A DNA stretch of 24,590 nt from JBNJDJ01 sp051744845. GTDB lineage: Bacteria; Bacillota; Clostridia; Peptostreptococcales; Acidaminobacteraceae. The notes under the pieces were generated by a model. That model was given only the letters and a program-made list of their open reading frames with translations, made no database searches and was not told where the DNA came from. Position 1 is the first letter of the stretch; each line of letters starts with the position of its first letter. Shown here piece by piece: positions 22,090 to 24,590 of this stretch. The translations under genes were made by a program, and so were the position numbers. The stretch is taken from the NCBI GenBank assembly GCA_051744845.1, contig JBNJDJ010000024.1, positions 1 to 24,590 of the forward strand, given 5' to 3'.

Positions 22090-24590
22090 ATGTTTAAACA
22101 AAAGAGATTTATAATATATATTATATTCACAATATTTTTAATTAGTTGCTCAAGTAATGCAAAAATTTCTGCAAAAGTTATGCCTAAAGATTCAGGAAGT
22201 ATAACTGGGGCTGGAGAATACAAAGTTGGTTCTAAAGTTAATTTAAAAGCTAGACCTAAAAAAAATTATCAATTTATCGGATGGGAAAAAAATAATGAAA
22301 TAATTGAAAAAGAAAAAAGTTATGATTTTATTATTAATTCAGATGAAAAACTAACAGCTAAATTTAAAAAGAAGGAATTTAAGATTGACTTAAAATCAAA
22401 TATTGAAGATGGTAAAACTTATGGTCAAGGTAAATATGAAGCAGGAGAAAAACAAATTATTAGTGCTGAAGAAGTAGAAGGTTATAACTTTTCACATTGG
22501 GAAGATAAAAATGGAAAAATTATTTCTGAAAAGAATGAAAAAATGATAACTTTGAATAAAGATATAAGTTTAGTAGCTATTTATGAGAAAATAAAACCAT
22601 TCTTAGGATATTCTAAAAATGATATTAAAGAAAAAATATATTGGCTTTATAATTCAAGTGTTCAAACAGTTGATGGTGACTATCATACTTTTACAAAAGT
22701 TTCAGATAAATATCAAAAATCTTTTGAAAATGGGAAATTTTTTATTACTCTAAAACCTGATAATTTAGATATAAATATGAATAATAATATAGAGATAAAA
22801 GAAATTGAAATAGTTGATGACATAATACTAGCTAAGTTTCAAATTAAAATGCCTAAAATAAGAAATAAAAATAAAGAAATACTTAAATCTGAGTTAAAAA
22901 GAAAATTACCTAATATAAATGAATTTTATTCAAATTATTTTAATTATAATTCAAATAATTATGAAATATATGAAAAGGAAATAAAGTTAAAAGTTATTGA
23001 TGATAAATTAGTAGTAATTGATTTTGATAAATTTGATTATTTATTTTCTGAATATCAAGATATTTACAAAAAAATTATAGTAGAAAATATAAATGAAATC
23101 ACTTTAGAAGTAGCTAATAATTCTATTAAAACAACTAAAGTTATATATGAAAATAAAATATATGAAGGAAATTTTGATAGTAAAATATTTAATCAAAAAG
23201 AGTTATATTCTAAGATTAATTTTAGATTTAGTGATAGGACTAAATTAGATTTTAATAAATTATATTTTCCTTTAAAGAAAAAATTTAACAATCATTTAGT
23301 AGCAGATCATTTTCTTTTTAATAACATATCTTTAATTAAAGATGATCAATCAGATAAGATAATTACTGTATTAACTTTTTTAAGGGGGATGAGTCCAACT
23401 ACTATATTAATTAGCAAAGACCAAGAAAGCAGTTTTAAATTTTCTGAAAGAATAGGTTATAGTATAATAAATGATTCAATAAAATGTTCTGATGATAGAA
23501 TGTTTATAAGCTATTTATTTGGTTATCCTAAGAAAGGTAATTTAGAAATCTTGAATTTAAAAAACATGAAAAGAATTCAAATTTTTGATTTAATTAAAGA
23601 TAAAACATTATATAAAAAAGAAAATGCTATTTTTAAGAATGTAAAATGGCAAAATGAAAATAATATTGAATTTGAGTTATATTTAAAACAAGATGCAAAT
23701 GAAAAATTAATAAAAAAAGGTAGATTCATATATGATATTGAAAAAAATAAAATAAAAAGAGTAATTGAAAAACTAAAAGATTATGAATCTATATCTATAG
23801 ATAGTAAAACTGAGTTAATTAGTATAATAAATTCATCTATTAAAAATGTAGATGAAAAAATTGCTGATATAATGATTAGTGATATAGTAAATAGAGTAGT
23901 TGACCATAGTGATTTTGATAATTATTTTAACGATATTTCTCAAATAGAGTTAAATAATCAGATTAATAAATCAATAAATAAATTAAAGGAGAAATATCCT
24001 AAAAAATATAATTATAAAAATAAAGGAATTTATGATAATAAAAAGAAATTAGTGTTAAAATATATTCAAAATGAAAATGTAAAAGAAAAAATGAAGAAAT
24101 ACTTTGAAGATTATTATGGTTTTAAACTTACTGATGGTGGTTATTCTAAAGAAATTGATTATATTGAAATAAAAAATAATTATGGCAAATATTTATCTAA
24201 AGATTTTAATAAATATTTAAATTTAAAAATTAATGAAATTTTAAACCCTTTAGGTATAGATGGAGTTATTTTATTATCTCCTGAAGAATTAGGAAAAATA
24301 CTTATTAATTATGAAATGTTTTTAAAAAACTCAGATAATAATAAGTTAAAAAAAGATATAAAAGAAAATTATTTAAATAGTTTATCTCCCTTATTATATC
24401 CAAGGCGTATAAATTCTTATCTAAACAAGCATTATCAAGCGACATACGATTATAGAATGGTTTTAGATAAATTAATGAAAAATAATACAATTAAAGTAAC
24501 AAGTATGGCTGCAAAAGAAATGTATGATTTTGTTTATTCTAAGAATGATTTTATTTTAAGAAGTGATTCAGATAATAGTGATTTGCAAAA
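22090..24590 (+). CDS. Paralogous repeat lipoprotein, two InlB-B-like repeats, cut by window end
   Basis: The frame is open from ATG 22090 to the window end (over 830 codons), so the 3' end is missing. GGGAG precedes the ATG. The signal peptide ends in LISC (Cys20). Two bacterial repeats follow (about 25-95 and 97-168), then a domain starting LGYSKNDIKEKIYWLY that aligns along its length with the unknown domain of the upstream gene (for example KMPKIRNKNKEILKSELKRK and YKKIIVENINEITLEV against their counterparts). After about residue 555, where the upstream protein stops, it continues with a long charged helical region containing IDYIEIKNNYGKYL, LNPLGIDGVILLSPEELGKI and LYPRRINSYLNKHY. I do not recognise that extension. 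Function unknown, probably surface-exposed. Confidence 0.85.
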   Translation, partial: MFKQKRFIIYIIFTIFLISCSSNAKISAKVMPKDSGSITGAGEYKVGSKVNLKARPKKNYQFIGWEKNNEIIEKEKSYDFIINSDEKLTAKFKKKEFKIDLKSNIEDGKTYGQGKYEAGEKQIISAEEVEGYNFSHWEDKNGKIISEKNEKMITLNKDISLVAIYEKIKPFLGYSKNDIKEKIYWLYNSSVQTVDGDYHTFTKVSDKYQKSFENGKFFITLKPDNLDINMNNNIEIKEIEIVDDIILAKFQIKMPKIRNKNKEILKSELKRKLPNINEFYSNYFNYNSNNYEIYEKEIKLKVIDDKLVVIDFDKFDYLFSEYQDIYKKIIVENINEITLEVANNSIKTTKVIYENKIYEGNFDSKIFNQKELYSKINFRFSDRTKLDFNKLYFPLKKKFNNHLVADHFLFNNISLIKDDQSDKIITVLTFLRGMSPTTILISKDQESSFKFSERIGYSIINDSIKCSDDRMFISYLFGYPKKGNLEILNLKNMKRIQIFDLIKDKTLYKKENAIFKNVKWQNENNIEFELYLKQDANEKLIKKGRFIYDIEKNKIKRVIEKLKDYESISIDSKTELISIINSSIKNVDEKIADIMISDIVNRVVDHSDFDNYFNDISQIELNNQINKSINKLKEKYPKKYNYKNKGIYDNKKKLVLKYIQNENVKEKMKKYFEDYYGFKLTDGGYSKEIDYIEIKNNYGKYLSKDFNKYLNLKINEILNPLGIDGVILLSPEELGKILINYEMFLKNSDNNKLKKDIKENYLNSLSPLLYPRRINSYLNKHYQATYDYRMVLDKLMKNNTIKVTSMAAKEMYDFVYSKNDFILRSDSDNSDLQ

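Noticed and set aside
24305..24490. Minus-strand open frame of 61 codons
   Set aside because: It is antisense to the uninterrupted second repeat lipoprotein and has no ribosome binding site.

Overview
The window is about three-quarters A+T, with short intergenic gaps, strong GGAGG-type ribosome binding sites, several TTG starts, Gram-positive-style lipoproteins and a sigma-54 regulon. This suggests a low-GC anaerobic Firmicute (Clostridia or Halanaerobiales-like). The assignment is an inference from composition and gene families; no rRNA or tRNA is visible to anchor it. A peroxiredoxin with an in-frame TGA read as selenocysteine also implies a selenocysteine-decoding host.

Layout. 1-213: AT-rich leader with a DnaA-box-like palindrome. 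214-2440: four small plus-strand genes: a three-helix membrane protein, an orphan SecF-like domain between two helices, a SurA/PrsA-like lipoprotein without a PPIase domain, and an 85-aa protein whose only sensible start is ATT. 2520-3158 (minus): membrane-anchored methionine sulfoxide reductase B. 3355-3691: internally deleted relic of an AhpD-like peroxidase-related gene. 3905-4791: overlapping bacteriohemerythrin and CheX genes. 5036-10740: a sigma-54 activator divergent from a three-gene operon (M20 amidohydrolase, YfcC-type carrier, isochorismatase-fold hydrolase). The operon has a well-matched -24/-12 promoter, upstream dyads and a terminator. 11010-15229: a second M20 amidohydrolase, a DUF1858-like protein, a divergent PRPP synthetase and a PAS-SpoIIE phosphatase that also appears to start at ATT. 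15364-15591 (minus): a 75-aa unknown protein whose sigma-A promoter lies directly downstream of three tandem LacI/CcpA-like operators. 15850-19127: a large DUF3160 lipoprotein translationally overlapped by a membrane-anchored FG-GAP-like protein. 19346-19807 (minus): the selenoprotein peroxiredoxin. 20090-end: two tandem paralogous lipoproteins with InlB-B-like bacterial repeats; the second runs off the window.

How the genes work together. The clearest system is the sigma-54 locus, which looks like an uptake and amide-hydrolysis pathway for an N-carbamoyl or related amide compound (substrate unknown). A second theme is handling of oxygen and peroxide in an anaerobe: MsrB, hemerythrin linked to chemotaxis through CheX, the Sec-peroxiredoxin and the peroxidase relic. 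A third is envelope lipoproteins of unknown function arranged in pairs. The observations most worth checking are the UGA-encoded selenocysteine, the two ATT starts, the triple operator array, the SecF-like fragment and the mosaic similarity between the two repeat lipoproteins.
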